A DNA stretch of 64,000 bases, taken from positions 1 through 64,000 of the forward strand of contig CAVSIP010000002.1 in assembly GCA_963728075.1 (NCBI GenBank), given 5' to 3'. The notes under the pieces were generated by a model that ran no database searches, was not told where the DNA came from, and worked only from the letters and a program-made list of their open reading frames with translations. The translations under genes were made by a program, and so were the position numbers. Positions within the stretch are counted from its first letter, which is position 1. Each line of letters begins with the position of its first letter. The DNA comes from CAVSIP01 sp963728075 (GTDB lineage: Bacteria > Actinomycetota > Actinomycetes > JAFAQI01 > DASSKL01). Shown one piece after another: positions 24,700 to 33,602 of the stretch.

Positions 24700-26135
24700 A
24701 CGTACCCCTTCGCCGGGTGGCCATCGCCATCGCGCTGCTGTTCGTGGCGATGCTCGTCAACGTCAACCGCATCCAGGTGATCGACGCCCAGTCGCTGCGC
24801 AACAACCCGCACAACAGCCGGGTGCTGCTCCGCGAGTACGAGCACCAGCGTGGCCCGATCGTGGTCGCCGGGACGGCGATCGCGAAGTCCGTGCACACGC
24901 CGCAGGACAACCTCAAGTACCTGCGCGTGTACCCGGGTGGCGCCGAGTACGCGCCGGTCACCGGCTTCTACTCGGTGGTGTACGGCGCGACCGGGATCGA
25001 GCGCACCGAGAACCGCGTGCTCGCCGGCACCGACGACCGGCTGTTCGTCCGCCGGTTCACCGACATGCTCTCGGGCAAGCAGCCGACCGGCGGCGCCGTC
25101 GTGCTCACCCTCGACCCGAAGGCGCAGGACGCCGCGTGGCACGCGCTGCAGGGCAAGACCGGCGCGGTCGTCGCCCTCAACCCGAAGACCGGCGCGATCC
25201 TGGCCATGGTGAGCAGCCCGTCGTACGACCCGGCGGTGCTGTCGTCCCACGACACCGCGGCGATCCAGAAGCACTACCAGCAGCTGGTGAACGCTCCCGG
25301 CGACCCGCTGGTCAACAACGCGCTGTCGCAGACCTACCCGCCCGGCTCGACATTCAAGATCATCACCACGGCGGCGGCGCTGAAGACCGGGAAGTACACC
25401 CCGGACAGCGTCCTGCCCGCCCCGGACGCCTACCGGCTGCCTCAGACCAACACCTTCCTGCACAACTTCGCCGGGGAGACCTGCGGCAGCGGCAACAAGA
25501 TCACCCTCGCCGACGCGCTGCGCATCTCCTGCAACACCGCGTACGCCGGGCTCGGCGTCGCCCTCGGCGCGGACGCCCTGCGCTCGACCGCGGAGGGGTT
25601 CGGCTTCGGCGACTCCATCCGGGTCCCCCTGACCGCCGCGGCGAGTCACTTCCCCGACCACCCGAACGTGCCGCAGACCGCCCTGTCGGCGATCGGGCAG
25701 TACGACGTCCGCGTCACGCCCCTGCAGGCGGCGATGGTGGCCGCGGGCGTCGCCAACAACGGCGTCGTGATGAAGCCCTACCTCGTCCAGGAGGTGAAGG
25801 GGCCGGACCTGTCCACGCTGGACCAGGCGACCCCGAAGGTCTACCGGCACGCGCTGCCGGCGGCCGTCGCGCACACCCTGACCGGGCTCATGGTCCGGGT
25901 CGTCCAGGCCGGCACGGGAACCGCTGCGCAGATCCCCGGCGTGCAGGTCGCCGGCAAGACCGGCACCGCTCAGCACGGCAACGGCGCCCCCGAGGACGCC
26001 TGGTTCATCAGCTTCGCGCCCGCGAACAACCCGCAGGTCGCCGTCGCCGTCGTGGTTCCCGACGCGGGCCGCACGGGCGGCGAGGTCGCCGCGCCGATCG
26101 CGCGCGCGGTGATGGAAGCGGTGCTGGGCGGATGA
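24696..26135 (+). CDS. pbpA: Class B penicillin-binding protein PbpA
   Basis: This 479-residue transpeptidase has an N-terminal membrane helix (VAIAIALLFVAMLVNVN) and a periplasmic transpeptidase domain. Motifs are PPGSTFKI (SxxK near residue 219), RISCNTAY (SxN) and VAGKTGTAQH (KTG near residue 421). It pairs with RodA for cell-wall crosslinking. It overlaps rodA by 4 bases upstream and pknA by 4 bases downstream (ATGA). Confidence 0.93.
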   Translation: MNVPLRRVAIAIALLFVAMLVNVNRIQVIDAQSLRNNPHNSRVLLREYEHQRGPIVVAGTAIAKSVHTPQDNLKYLRVYPGGAEYAPVTGFYSVVYGATGIERTENRVLAGTDDRLFVRRFTDMLSGKQPTGGAVVLTLDPKAQDAAWHALQGKTGAVVALNPKTGAILAMVSSPSYDPAVLSSHDTAAIQKHYQQLVNAPGDPLVNNALSQTYPPGSTFKIITTAAALKTGKYTPDSVLPAPDAYRLPQTNTFLHNFAGETCGSGNKITLADALRISCNTAYAGLGVALGADALRSTAEGFGFGDSIRVPLTAAASHFPDHPNVPQTALSAIGQYDVRVTPLQAAMVAAGVANNGVVMKPYLVQEVKGPDLSTLDQATPKVYRHALPAAVAHTLTGLMVRVVQAGTGTAAQIPGVQVAGKTGTAQHGNGAPEDAWFISFAPANNPQVAVAVVVPDAGRTGGEVAAPIARAVMEAVLGG

Positions 26136-27580
26136 CCGTCCCGGAGGGCACCGAGCTCGGCGGCCGCTACCGGCTGGAGGAACGGCTCGCCGGCGGCGGG
26201 ATGGGCGAGGTCTGGCGCGCCCGCGACCTCGTCCTGCAGCGTGCGGTCGCCGTGAAGGTGCTGCGTCGGGAGTACGCCGACGACGCCCGCTTCCTCGAGC
26301 GCTTCCGGTCCGAGGCCCGGCACATGGCCGCGCTGTCCCACCCGGGCATCGCCGGGGTGTACGACTACGGCGAGAGCGACGGAGCGCCGTACCTCGTCAT
26401 GGAGCTCGTCGAGGGGGAGCCGCTGTCCGCCCTGCTCGCGCGGGAGCAGCGCCTGACACCTGCGCGGGTCATGCAGATCGTCGGCGAGACCGCGTTCGCG
26501 CTGCAGGCCGCCCATGAGGCCGGGGTCATCCATCGGGACGTCAAACCGGGGAACATCCTCGTCCGCACCGACGGGGCCGTGAAGGTCACCGACTTCGGCA
26601 TCGCCCGTGCCGCCGGCGCCTCGACGCTCACCCAGACCGGCACGGTCGTCGGCACGGCGCACTACCTGTCCCCCGAGCAGGCCGAGGGAAGGCCCGTCAC
26701 CGCCCGCAGTGACGTCTACGCCCTGGGTGTGGTGGCCTTCGAGTGCCTGAGCGGTGAGCGGCCGTTCGTCGCCGACACGCCGATCGCCGTGGCGATGTCC
26801 CACGTCCGCGCCACACCCCCGCCCCTCCCGCCCGACGTGCCGCAGGAGGTCCGCGACCTGGTCGGGCGGGCCATGACGAAGGACGCCGCCGCCCGGTTCC
26901 ACACCGCCGGCGAGCTCGGCCGCGCGGCACTCGCGCTGGCCACGGAGCCTGCGATGCCCACCGACACCACTCGCGAGCTGCCGGTGGAGGCGGACCCCCG
27001 TACCGAGCTGCGCCCGTTCCAGGGGTCGTACCTGCCCGGGCAGCGCCGGGTACGCAACCGCATGATCCTCGCCGGCCTGCTCGTCGTCGTCGTCGGTGGC
27101 GTCGTGCTGTGGCTGCTCGCCCCGGCCGGCCGCGCCGAGGTGCCGCAGGTGGGGAACCTACAGGTGCAGCAGGCCACCGCCCGGCTCCAGGACGCCGGGT
27201 TCGCCGTACGGACCCGCACCGTGCACGACGCGCGGCACCCGGCCGGCACCGTCGTCGCCGAGCACCCCGCGGCGCACAGCACCCAGGACAAGGGGTCCAC
27301 CGTCACCGTGACCGTCGCCTCGGGACCGCGGTCGGTCACCGTCCGCAGCGCGGACTACGTGGGGCGACCCCTGACCGAGGTCCAGGCCGCGCTCCAGCAG
27401 GCCGGGCTCACGGTCCGACCCGAGAGCCTGCTGGCGAGTGACCCGCCCGGTACCGTGCTCGCGTTGTCGCCGACCGGGTCGGTGCAGGAGGGGACCACGA
27501 TCGTGGTCACGGTGGCGGAGAGCCCGCCACCAGCACCCGCGCCCGACAAGGGAAAGGGAAAGGGCCACCGGAATGAGTGA
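26132..27580 (+). CDS. pknA: Ser/Thr protein kinase PknA with two PASTA repeats
   Basis: This 482-residue protein has a kinase domain of about residues 12-270: GGGMGEVWRARD, VAVKVL, HRDVKPGN, VTDFGIARA and YLSPEQAEG. A transmembrane helix (about 310-330, MILAGLLVVVVGGVVLWLLA) is followed by two extracellular PASTA repeats (about 333-470) and a Lys/Gly-rich end. Mycobacterial PknA has no PASTA repeats, so this extracellular sensor portion is a difference worth noting. The start ATG overlaps the pbpA stop. Confidence 0.92.
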   Translation: MTVPEGTELGGRYRLEERLAGGGMGEVWRARDLVLQRAVAVKVLRREYADDARFLERFRSEARHMAALSHPGIAGVYDYGESDGAPYLVMELVEGEPLSALLAREQRLTPARVMQIVGETAFALQAAHEAGVIHRDVKPGNILVRTDGAVKVTDFGIARAAGASTLTQTGTVVGTAHYLSPEQAEGRPVTARSDVYALGVVAFECLSGERPFVADTPIAVAMSHVRATPPPLPPDVPQEVRDLVGRAMTKDAAARFHTAGELGRAALALATEPAMPTDTTRELPVEADPRTELRPFQGSYLPGQRRVRNRMILAGLLVVVVGGVVLWLLAPAGRAEVPQVGNLQVQQATARLQDAGFAVRTRTVHDARHPAGTVVAEHPAAHSTQDKGSTVTVTVASGPRSVTVRSADYVGRPLTEVQAALQQAGLTVRPESLLASDPPGTVLALSPTGSVQEGTTIVVTVAESPPPAPAPDKGKGKGHRNE

Positions 27581-29333
27581 GCCGCGCGTGCTCGCCGACC
27601 GCTACGAAGTCGGTGAGCTGCTCGGTCAGGGGGGAATGGCCGAGGTCTTCCGCGGGCGGGACCTGCGGATCGGACGCGATGTGGCTCTCAAGCTGCTGCG
27701 CGCCGACCTGGCCCGCGACCCCGCCTTCCAGTCCCGGTTCCGCCGCGAGGCGCAGGCTGCCGCCTCCCTGAGCCACCCGTCCATCGTCGCGGTGTACGAC
27801 ACGGGGGACGACCGGTTCGGCAACGCGCGGGTGCCGTACATCGTCATGGAGTACGTCGACGGGCGCACCCTGCGGGACGTCCTGGGCGACGAGGGCCGGC
27901 TGGCCCCGGCGCGGGCGATGCAGATCACCGCAGAGGTGCTGCGCGCGCTCGCGTACAGCCACCGGCACGGCATCATCCACCGCGACATCAAGCCGGGCAA
28001 CGTGATGCTCACCCCGAACGGCGGGGTGAAGGTCATGGACTTCGGCATCGCCCGGGCGATCACGTCGAGCGCGACGATGACGCAGACGGCGGCGGTCATC
28101 GGCACGGCGCACTACCTGTCGCCGGAGCAGGCCCGCGGCGACCACGTCGACGCCCGCAGCGACATCTACTCCACCGGCTGCCTGCTCTACGAGCTGCTCA
28201 CCGGCGCCCCGCCGTTCACGGGGGAGACCCCGGTCGCCGTGGCCTACCAGCACGTCCGGGAGCAGGCCCCCCGCCCCAGCGAGGTCGAGCCCGGGCTGCC
28301 CGCCGAGCTCGACCCGGTGGTGCTCAAGGCCCTGGCCAAGAACCCCGCCAACCGCTACCAGTCGGCCGACGAGATGCGGGCGGACCTCGAGCGCGCGCTC
28401 GCGGGCCGTCCCGTGCTGGCCGCTCCCGTCACCGACGAGACCGTGATCAGCGCGCCGCCGGTGACCGAGGTGACCCTGCGCCGGCCGGAGCCGCCGCGGG
28501 GACGGCGGATCGCCGCGTACACCGGGCTGGCGCTCGCCTCCGTGGCCATCTTCATCGTGGCCGCGTTCCTCGCCCGCGGGCTGTTCCAGACCCAGAGCAC
28601 GGCCGAGGTGAACACCCCGGACGTCACCGGCCACTCGCTCGCGGAGGCGGAGGCCATCCTCGGCCAGCAGGGCCTGCACGTCGGCCGCGTCGACTCGCAG
28701 TTCGACCAGCACCCCAAGGGCACGGTGATCAACCAGAGCCCGCTGCCGGACATCCTCATCCGCAAGGGCGACGGCATCGATCTGACCGTGAGCAAGGGCA
28801 TCGAGTACGTCACCGTGCCGCCGCTCGTCGGGCTGTCGCGCACCGACGCCGAGACCGCCCTGCGCGGCAGCAAGCTCACCGTGGGCCAGGTGGACGAGCG
28901 TGCCAACCCCGCGCCGGCCGGACAGGTGCTGTCGGCGAGCCCCGAGCCAGGCTCGTCGGAGCCCGCCGGGACCGCGGTCGACCTCGTCGTGTCCAACGGC
29001 CAGGTCCAGGTGCCGTCGGTGCTCGGGTACGACCAGACGGGCGCCGCGGACACGCTGCAGCGGGCCGGGTTCACCGTCGCCGTCCAGGACGTCTCCGACC
29101 CGACCAAGCCGCCGGAGGTGGTCGTCGCCCAGGACCCGGCCGGCGGGTCGTACGCCAGCCGCGGCAGCACGGTGACGATCACCGTGAACCACGCGCCGTC
29201 ACCGAGCCCCACGCCCAGCGCCTCGCCGAGCGAGTCGCCGTCCCCCGGCCCGTTCCCGCCCCCACCGGGCGGCGGCGGGTCGCCCAGCCCCTCCGCGACG
29301 CCGGGACCGTTCGCCGCGACGAACCGCGGTTAG
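27573..29333 (+). CDS. pknB: Ser/Thr protein kinase PknB with three PASTA repeats
   Basis: This 586-residue protein has a kinase domain of about residues 10-275 (GQGGMAEVFRGRD, VALKLLRA, HRDIKPGNVM, VMDFGIARA). A transmembrane helix near 315-335 is followed by three PASTA repeats (about 345-545) that bind muropeptides or lipid II, and a Pro/Ser-rich tail. It is the master kinase for growth and division in actinobacteria. It overlaps pknA by 8 bases. It ends tail-to-tail with trpG, sharing 4 bases. Confidence 0.94.
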   Translation: MSEPRVLADRYEVGELLGQGGMAEVFRGRDLRIGRDVALKLLRADLARDPAFQSRFRREAQAAASLSHPSIVAVYDTGDDRFGNARVPYIVMEYVDGRTLRDVLGDEGRLAPARAMQITAEVLRALAYSHRHGIIHRDIKPGNVMLTPNGGVKVMDFGIARAITSSATMTQTAAVIGTAHYLSPEQARGDHVDARSDIYSTGCLLYELLTGAPPFTGETPVAVAYQHVREQAPRPSEVEPGLPAELDPVVLKALAKNPANRYQSADEMRADLERALAGRPVLAAPVTDETVISAPPVTEVTLRRPEPPRGRRIAAYTGLALASVAIFIVAAFLARGLFQTQSTAEVNTPDVTGHSLAEAEAILGQQGLHVGRVDSQFDQHPKGTVINQSPLPDILIRKGDGIDLTVSKGIEYVTVPPLVGLSRTDAETALRGSKLTVGQVDERANPAPAGQVLSASPEPGSSEPAGTAVDLVVSNGQVQVPSVLGYDQTGAADTLQRAGFTVAVQDVSDPTKPPEVVVAQDPAGGSYASRGSTVTITVNHAPSPSPTPSASPSESPSPGPFPPPPGGGGSPSPSATPGPFAATNRG

Positions 29334-29986
29334 CCGACGGCCAGCGCTGCCCGGCGACGAACCTCCAGCTGCGCGGACAGCTCTTCCGCCCGGGCGTGGG
29401 CGCCCGGATGCCCGCAGGCGTCCAGCCAGTTGGCCAGCATCATGTGCCCGCCCTGCGTCAGCACCGACTCGGGGTGGAACTGCACCCCCTCCACCGGCAG
29501 GTCCCGGTGGCGCAGCGCCATGATGACGCCGCCCGCGGTCCGCCCGGTGACCGCCAGCTCGGCGGACAGGGTCTCCTCGCGTACCGCGAGGGAGTGGTAG
29601 CGGGTCGCGGTGAACGGGTCCGGCAGGCCGCGCAGAACCCCTTCACCGCCGTGGTGCACCTCGCTGGTCTTGCCGTGCAGCAGCTCGGGCGCCCGGTCGA
29701 CCGACGCACCGTAGGCGACCGCGATCGCCTGGTGGCCCAGGCAGACGCCGAGCAGCGGCACCCGGCCGGCCGCCGCACGCACCAGGTCGACGCACACGCC
29801 GGCGCCCTCCGGGGTGCCCGGACCGGGGCTGAGCAGGATGCCGTCGACACCGAGGGCGAGCGCATCCTGCACCGTCACCCGGTCGTTGCGGCGGACGTCG
29901 CAGTCGACGCCGAGCTGGCCGAGGTACTGCACCAGGTTGAACACGAAGCTGTCGTAGTTGTCCACGACGAGAACCCGCGCGACCAT
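29330..29986 (-). CDS. trpG: Glutamine amidotransferase, anthranilate/aminodeoxychorismate synthase component II
   Basis: This 218-residue class I glutamine amidotransferase has the nucleophile elbow LLGVCLGHQAIA (Cys near residue 81) and the His-Glu pair in VEGVQFHPESVLT. It supplies ammonia to TrpE or PabB, making anthranilate or 4-amino-4-deoxychorismate. In actinobacteria this oriC-proximal copy is annotated as either trpG or pabA, and sequence alone does not decide. The short C-terminal extension past HPES is normal. Confidence 0.9.
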   Translation of the reverse strand: MVARVLVVDNYDSFVFNLVQYLGQLGVDCDVRRNDRVTVQDALALGVDGILLSPGPGTPEGAGVCVDLVRAAAGRVPLLGVCLGHQAIAVAYGASVDRAPELLHGKTSEVHHGGEGVLRGLPDPFTATRYHSLAVREETLSAELAVTGRTAGGVIMALRHRDLPVEGVQFHPESVLTQGGHMMLANWLDACGHPGAHARAEELSAQLEVRRRAALAVG

Positions 29987-30002
29987 GCGCAGACGGTACC
30001 GG

Positions 30003-30209
30003 TCAGGGCGTCGCCGACGGCGAGGGTGACGCCGACGTGGCCGGGGTGCCGCCGTTGTTGACGGTGACGTCGTTGTACGGCAGCTGCCGCTCGGCCCACG
30101 GGAAGGCGAACTGGAACAGCAGGAACCCGGCGAGCACGAGCAGGACGAGGCTCCCCGCGATCTTGCCGGGAAGCCCTCCGGGGAGCCGGTGCCAGAGCCA
30201 CGCGTACAC
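30003..30209 (-). CDS. Small single-pass membrane protein
   Basis: This 68-residue protein starts at a GTG (MYAWLWHRLPGGLPGKIAGS). It has one transmembrane helix (LVLLVLAGFLLFQFAFPW) and a Thr/Ser/Pro-rich extracytoplasmic tail. The start lies 3 bases after the sortase stop, so it is in the sortase-DUF881 operon. Small proteins of this type sit at this locus in several actinomycetes. Its role is unknown; an accessory to the sortase or division machinery is a guess. Confidence 0.65.
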   Translation of the reverse strand: MYAWLWHRLPGGLPGKIAGSLVLLVLAGFLLFQFAFPWAERQLPYNDVTVNNGGTPATSASPSPSATP

Positions 30210-30211
30210 GG

Positions 30212-30895
30212 TCAGCCTCCCAGCGCAGGCGGGAGCCCCGCCGACTTCGCCCGGGTGTCCACCAGCAGGGCGTGCACGATGAGCCGCTGGCTGGCGGAGT
30301 ACTTCGGGTTGCAGGTCGTCATCGTCATCCAGGCCTGGGTGGGCTTCTCGCCGGGGTGGTCCGGAACGGGTGCGATGACCGCCATGTCGTGCGGGTCGAC
30401 GATCTCCTCCGATCGCACCTGGTAGGTGATCCACTGCGTACGGGTCTCCACCACCACCGCGTCGCCCTTGGACAGCTCGTCGAGGCGGTTGAACGGGGCA
30501 CCGTAGGTCGTCCGGTGCCCCGACACCACGAAGTTGCCCACCTTGCCCGGGGCGGCCGTCCCGGGGTAGTGCCCCGGGCCTTTCTTGAGGTCCTCGTGGC
30601 TGACGCCCTCGACCACGACCTTCGCGTAGCCGCTCCCCAGCCGGGGGATCCGCAGGATGGCCACCGCATCGCCGAGCGGCACCTCGTTGATGGACGCGGG
30701 GCGGGTGCCGCCCTTCGGGGCGGGGGGCGGCGGCTGCGCCCACTGCTGCTGCAGCTCGTGGCGCAGCTGGTCCTGCTGCTGGGCCGTGTAGATGTTCGTG
30801 CCCCACAGCTCGTAGGCCACGAACAGCAGCAGCACCACCCCCGCGGTGATCATGAGCTCGCCCAGGGTGCGCACCGCCACCCGGACCGAGCTCAC
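30212..30895 (-). CDS. srtE: Class E sortase
   Basis: This 227-residue protein has an N-terminal membrane anchor (MITAGVVLLLFVAYELW) and a sortase domain. Catalytic His is in VVSGHRTTYGAPF, Cys in MTMTTCNPKYSAS (TTC signature), and the Arg follows in SQRLIVHALLV. Class E sortases join LAXTG-type proteins to peptidoglycan in high-GC actinobacteria. It is coupled to the DUF881 gene by a GTGA overlap. The linker is rich in Gln/Pro. Confidence 0.88.
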   Translation of the reverse strand: MSSVRVAVRTLGELMITAGVVLLLFVAYELWGTNIYTAQQQDQLRHELQQQWAQPPPPAPKGGTRPASINEVPLGDAVAILRIPRLGSGYAKVVVEGVSHEDLKKGPGHYPGTAAPGKVGNFVVSGHRTTYGAPFNRLDELSKGDAVVVETRTQWITYQVRSEEIVDPHDMAVIAPVPDHPGEKPTQAWMTMTTCNPKYSASQRLIVHALLVDTRAKSAGLPPALGG

Positions 30896-31668
30896 CCCGC
30901 CGCCTTCGCGTAGTGCAGCCGCAGCGACCCCTGGTAGCCCGGCAGGGTGACCTTCGCGTGCTCGCTCACGGTGTAGCCGAGTCCGTAGGCGTCCACGTAC
31001 TGCCGGTAGATCGCGACCGTCGGAGAGTCATTCAGCGCCTTGGTGAGCCGGGCCGGGTTGCCCACGGCCGTCACGGTGAACGGGGGGGAGTACACCTGGC
31101 CCTGCAGCAGCAGGGTGTTGCCGACGCACCGCACCGCCGTGGTCGCCACCACGCGCTTGCCCATGATCGTCATGGCGCGCGCGCCGCCGGCCCACAGCGC
31201 GTTGACGACGGCCTGCACGTCCTGCTGGTGGACGACGAGCATGTCGGGCGAGGGGTCGCCCGGCAGCGTCTCGCCCGCGGGCGGCTTGGGGGCGTCGTCC
31301 AGCTGCACGGTGACCGCGGCGCCGGTCACCGGGAGCAGGCCGGCCGGGTCCCCGAGCACCTCCGCGCGGGCGTAGGCCTCGTCCACCCGGGCGTCCCCGG
31401 CGCCGGCCACCGCCGCCGCGTCGGCAACGGCCTGGCGCAGGACCTGGTCCCGCTCCTGCAGGCTGTGCACCTCCTGCTGGCGCTGCGCCACGAGCTGCGA
31501 CAGCTGCACCGAGCGGCTCGAGCGCAGGTCCGTCCCGTCCGCGGTGGCCGCACTGGCGGCGATGAGCAGGCCGGCGGCCGCGGCCACGGCGGGCACGAGC
31601 GCACGCCAGCCGGCCCCCCGCGCCGCGCCGCGCCGGCGGAAGATCGTGCGTACGCCTATGCCTGTCAC
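30892..31668 (-). CDS. DUF881 membrane protein
   Basis: This 258-residue protein has an N-terminal membrane helix (ALVPAVAAAAGLLIAASAA), a short coiled coil (about 60-90, SQLVAQRQQEVHSLQERDQV) and the DUF881 domain with VVNALWAGGARAMTIMGKR and the closing GYQGSLRLHYAK. DUF881 proteins share a fold with septal proteins and lie beside crgA in most actinobacteria. It is co-transcribed with the sortase gene and divergent from crgA. Confidence 0.88.
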   Translation of the reverse strand: MTGIGVRTIFRRRGAARGAGWRALVPAVAAAAGLLIAASAATADGTDLRSSRSVQLSQLVAQRQQEVHSLQERDQVLRQAVADAAAVAGAGDARVDEAYARAEVLGDPAGLLPVTGAAVTVQLDDAPKPPAGETLPGDPSPDMLVVHQQDVQAVVNALWAGGARAMTIMGKRVVATTAVRCVGNTLLLQGQVYSPPFTVTAVGNPARLTKALNDSPTVAIYRQYVDAYGLGYTVSEHAKVTLPGYQGSLRLHYAKAAG

Positions 31669-31724
31669 CGCCGTCTACGCTAGATGAGATCCGGCCGTAA
31701 AGCCGTCGACAGTGGAGGACACCG

Positions 31725-31976
31725 GTGCCCAAGTCCCGGGTGCGCAAGAAGACGCCCTATACGCCGCCCCCGACCCGCTCGGCGAACAAGCTGCCGAGCC
31801 CACCCTGGGTGGCGCCGCTCATGGTCGGCTTCTTCCTGCTGGGAGTCGCCTGGCTGGTCGCGTACTACGTGACCGGCGGGGACGTGGCCGTGCTGCGTCC
31901 GATCGGCAACTGGAACCTCGTCGTCGGCTTCGGCCTGATCATCGTCGGGTTCGGCTTCGCCACCCAGTGGAGGTAG
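31725..31976 (+). CDS. crgA: Cell division protein CrgA
   Basis: This 83-residue protein has a GTG start (MPKSRVRKKTPYTPPPTRSA). It has two transmembrane helices (VAPLMVGFFLLGVAWLVAYY and NLVVGFGLIIVGFGFATQW). Length and layout match CrgA, which coordinates FtsZ-ring activity and recruits FtsI/CwsA in actinobacteria. It is divergent from the DUF881 gene and convergent with the rhomboid gene. Confidence 0.92.
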   Translation: MPKSRVRKKTPYTPPPTRSANKLPSPPWVAPLMVGFFLLGVAWLVAYYVTGGDVAVLRPIGNWNLVVGFGLIIVGFGFATQWR

Positions 31977-32006
31977 CGAACCGCCGGTGAATCACACCGG
32001 TGTGAG

Positions 32007-32038
32007 TTACCCACAGTGGTTGTCCCCAGTGTGGACAA
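32007..32038. promoter_or_regulatory. Cluster of DnaA-box-like 9-mers
   Basis: In the crgA-rhomboid gap, ttacccaca (32007-32015) and ttgtcccca (32020-32028) lie on the plus strand. A perfect ttgtccaca lies on the minus strand (32038-32030). A cacaccggtgtg palindrome precedes them at about 31993-32004. The actinobacterial DnaA box is TTGTCCACA. Three boxes within 32 bases outside the usual origin suggest a DnaA-titration or regulatory site. Confidence 0.45.
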
Positions 32039-32051
32039 GCCCGAGGCCGGC

Positions 32052-32912
32052 TCAGGTGAGCGCGGCGGTGTGGTAGCCGGTGATGACCGCCACGGCGGCG
32101 AACACCACCGCCACACCGCCGGCCTGGACCCAGGGATGGATCGGTCCCTTCGGTGCGTACGCGTACGCGGCACCGATCACCGCGCCCCCGGCGAGCCCGC
32201 CGAGGTGCGCCCAGTAGCCGATCCCGGGCAGCACGAAGCTGAGCACCAGGTTGATCCCGATGAGCACGGTGATCTGCGAGGTGTCCCAGCCCAGCCGTCG
32301 GGTCAGCACCCAGTACGCCGCGAACAGCCCGAAGATCGCTCCGGAGGCGCCTTCGCCGCCCTGCCCGGTCAGGTAGGACAGCGCCGACCCGCCGAGCCCG
32401 GCGCCGAAGTACAGCGCGCCGAAGCGCAGCCGCCCGAGCAAGTGCTCCAGCGCGGGCCCCATGAGCCACAGCAGGTACATGTTGAGCGCGATGTGCAGCA
32501 GGCCGACGTGCAGGAACATCGCCGTGACCATGCGGTAGTACTCGCCCTGGGCGACCCCGCCGATCGAGCCGTCGGGCAGGCGGACCAGCTCGAAGAGCGC
32601 GAACCGGGCGTCGACCTGGTTCGCACCGGCCAGGTACTTCAGCGCGAACGCGACCACGTTGATCGCGATGAGCGCGATCGTGACCTGCCCGGCCCGGTCG
32701 CGGACCGCGCCGCCGTAGACCGTCCGCGCCTGCCGGGTACGCCGGTTCGCCTCACCCACGCACTCCGGGCACTGGAACCCGACGGCGGCATCGCGCATGC
32801 AGTCCGGGCAGATCGGCCGGTCGCAGCGGGTGCAGCGGATCCAGCTCTCCCGCTGCGGGTGCCGGTAGCAGACCGGTGCGGCCTGCGCCTCGGCGTCGTT
32901 GTCGACGGTCAA
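32052..32912 (-). CDS. Rhomboid-family intramembrane serine protease
   Basis: This protein of about 286 residues has an N-terminal zinc-binding region (CYRHPQRESWIRCTRC, CPDCM, CPEC) followed by six to seven membrane helices. The rhomboid catalytic pair is in EGASGAIFGL (Ser) and YWAHLGGLAGG (His), with the conserved HIALNMYLLW helix. The start is unclear: a TTG at 32912 just after the ppiA stop is used here, since longer frames copy ppiA in another frame. Substrates are unknown. It is in an operon with ppiA. Confidence 0.85.
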   Translation of the reverse strand: MTVDNDAEAQAAPVCYRHPQRESWIRCTRCDRPICPDCMRDAAVGFQCPECVGEANRRTRQARTVYGGAVRDRAGQVTIALIAINVVAFALKYLAGANQVDARFALFELVRLPDGSIGGVAQGEYYRMVTAMFLHVGLLHIALNMYLLWLMGPALEHLLGRLRFGALYFGAGLGGSALSYLTGQGGEGASGAIFGLFAAYWVLTRRLGWDTSQITVLIGINLVLSFVLPGIGYWAHLGGLAGGAVIGAAYAYAPKGPIHPWVQAGGVAVVFAAVAVITGYHTAALT

Positions 32913-32913
32913 G

Positions 32914-33444
32914 TCAGCCGTCGACCTGCTCGACGTCGACGGAGGAGATGACCACGTCCTCGACGGGACGGTCCTGGCGGCCGGTCTGCGCCGTGGCGAT
33001 CCGGTCGACGACGTCGCGACCGTCCTGGTCGGCCACCTCGCCGAAGATCGTGTGCTTGCGGTTGAGCCACGTCGTCGGCGCCACGGTGATGAAGAACTGC
33101 GAGCCGTTGGTGTTCGGCCCGGCATTGGCCATCGCGAGCAGGTAGGGCCGGTCGAAGCTGAGCTCGGGGTGGAACTCGTCCTCGAAGCGGTACCCCGGGC
33201 CGCCGGTGCCCGTACCGAGCGGGTCGCCGCCCTGGATCATGAAGTTGGCGATGACGCGGTGGAAGATCGTGCCGTCGTACAGCGGGCGCGAGCTCTTCTC
33301 ACCGGTACGCGGGTCGGTCCACTCTCGCGCCCCCTTCGCCAGCTCCACGAAGTTCCGCACGGTCTTCGGGGCGTGGTTGGCGAACAGCCGCAGCCGGATG
33401 TCCCCGGCGCTGGTGTGCAGGGTGGCGAAGGTCTCCTGGGCCAC
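32914..33444 (-). CDS. ppiA: Cyclophilin-type peptidyl-prolyl isomerase
   Basis: This 176-residue cytoplasmic protein has a GTG start and gagggag site. Typical cyclophilin motifs are KTVRNFVELAKG, FHRVIANFMIQGGDPLGTG, NTNGSQFFITVAPTTWLN and HTIFGEV. It speeds proline cis-trans isomerisation during folding. The position next to crgA and gyrA is conserved across actinobacteria (compare mycobacterial ppiA). A longer frame upstream lacks family sequence. Confidence 0.92.
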   Translation of the reverse strand: MAQETFATLHTSAGDIRLRLFANHAPKTVRNFVELAKGAREWTDPRTGEKSSRPLYDGTIFHRVIANFMIQGGDPLGTGTGGPGYRFEDEFHPELSFDRPYLLAMANAGPNTNGSQFFITVAPTTWLNRKHTIFGEVADQDGRDVVDRIATAQTGRQDRPVEDVVISSVDVEQVDG

Positions 33445-33602
33445 GGGGGCTCCCTCGGGGGCGGGTCTGTGCTGGTCGCCTCCATGGTCGCACGCGGGCG
33501 GTCCTGCCCTCGCGGTCGCGCCGCCCACGTGGTTGCATGACGGCTGACCGAGGGAATGCCGCAGGCAACAGACCTGCGGAAGCGAACTCGCTGGAGGTTG
33601 TC

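Noticed and set aside
33445..33528. Longer ppiA start
   Set aside because: The GTG at 33444 has a good ribosome-binding site and the family N-terminus; upstream residues look non-coding.
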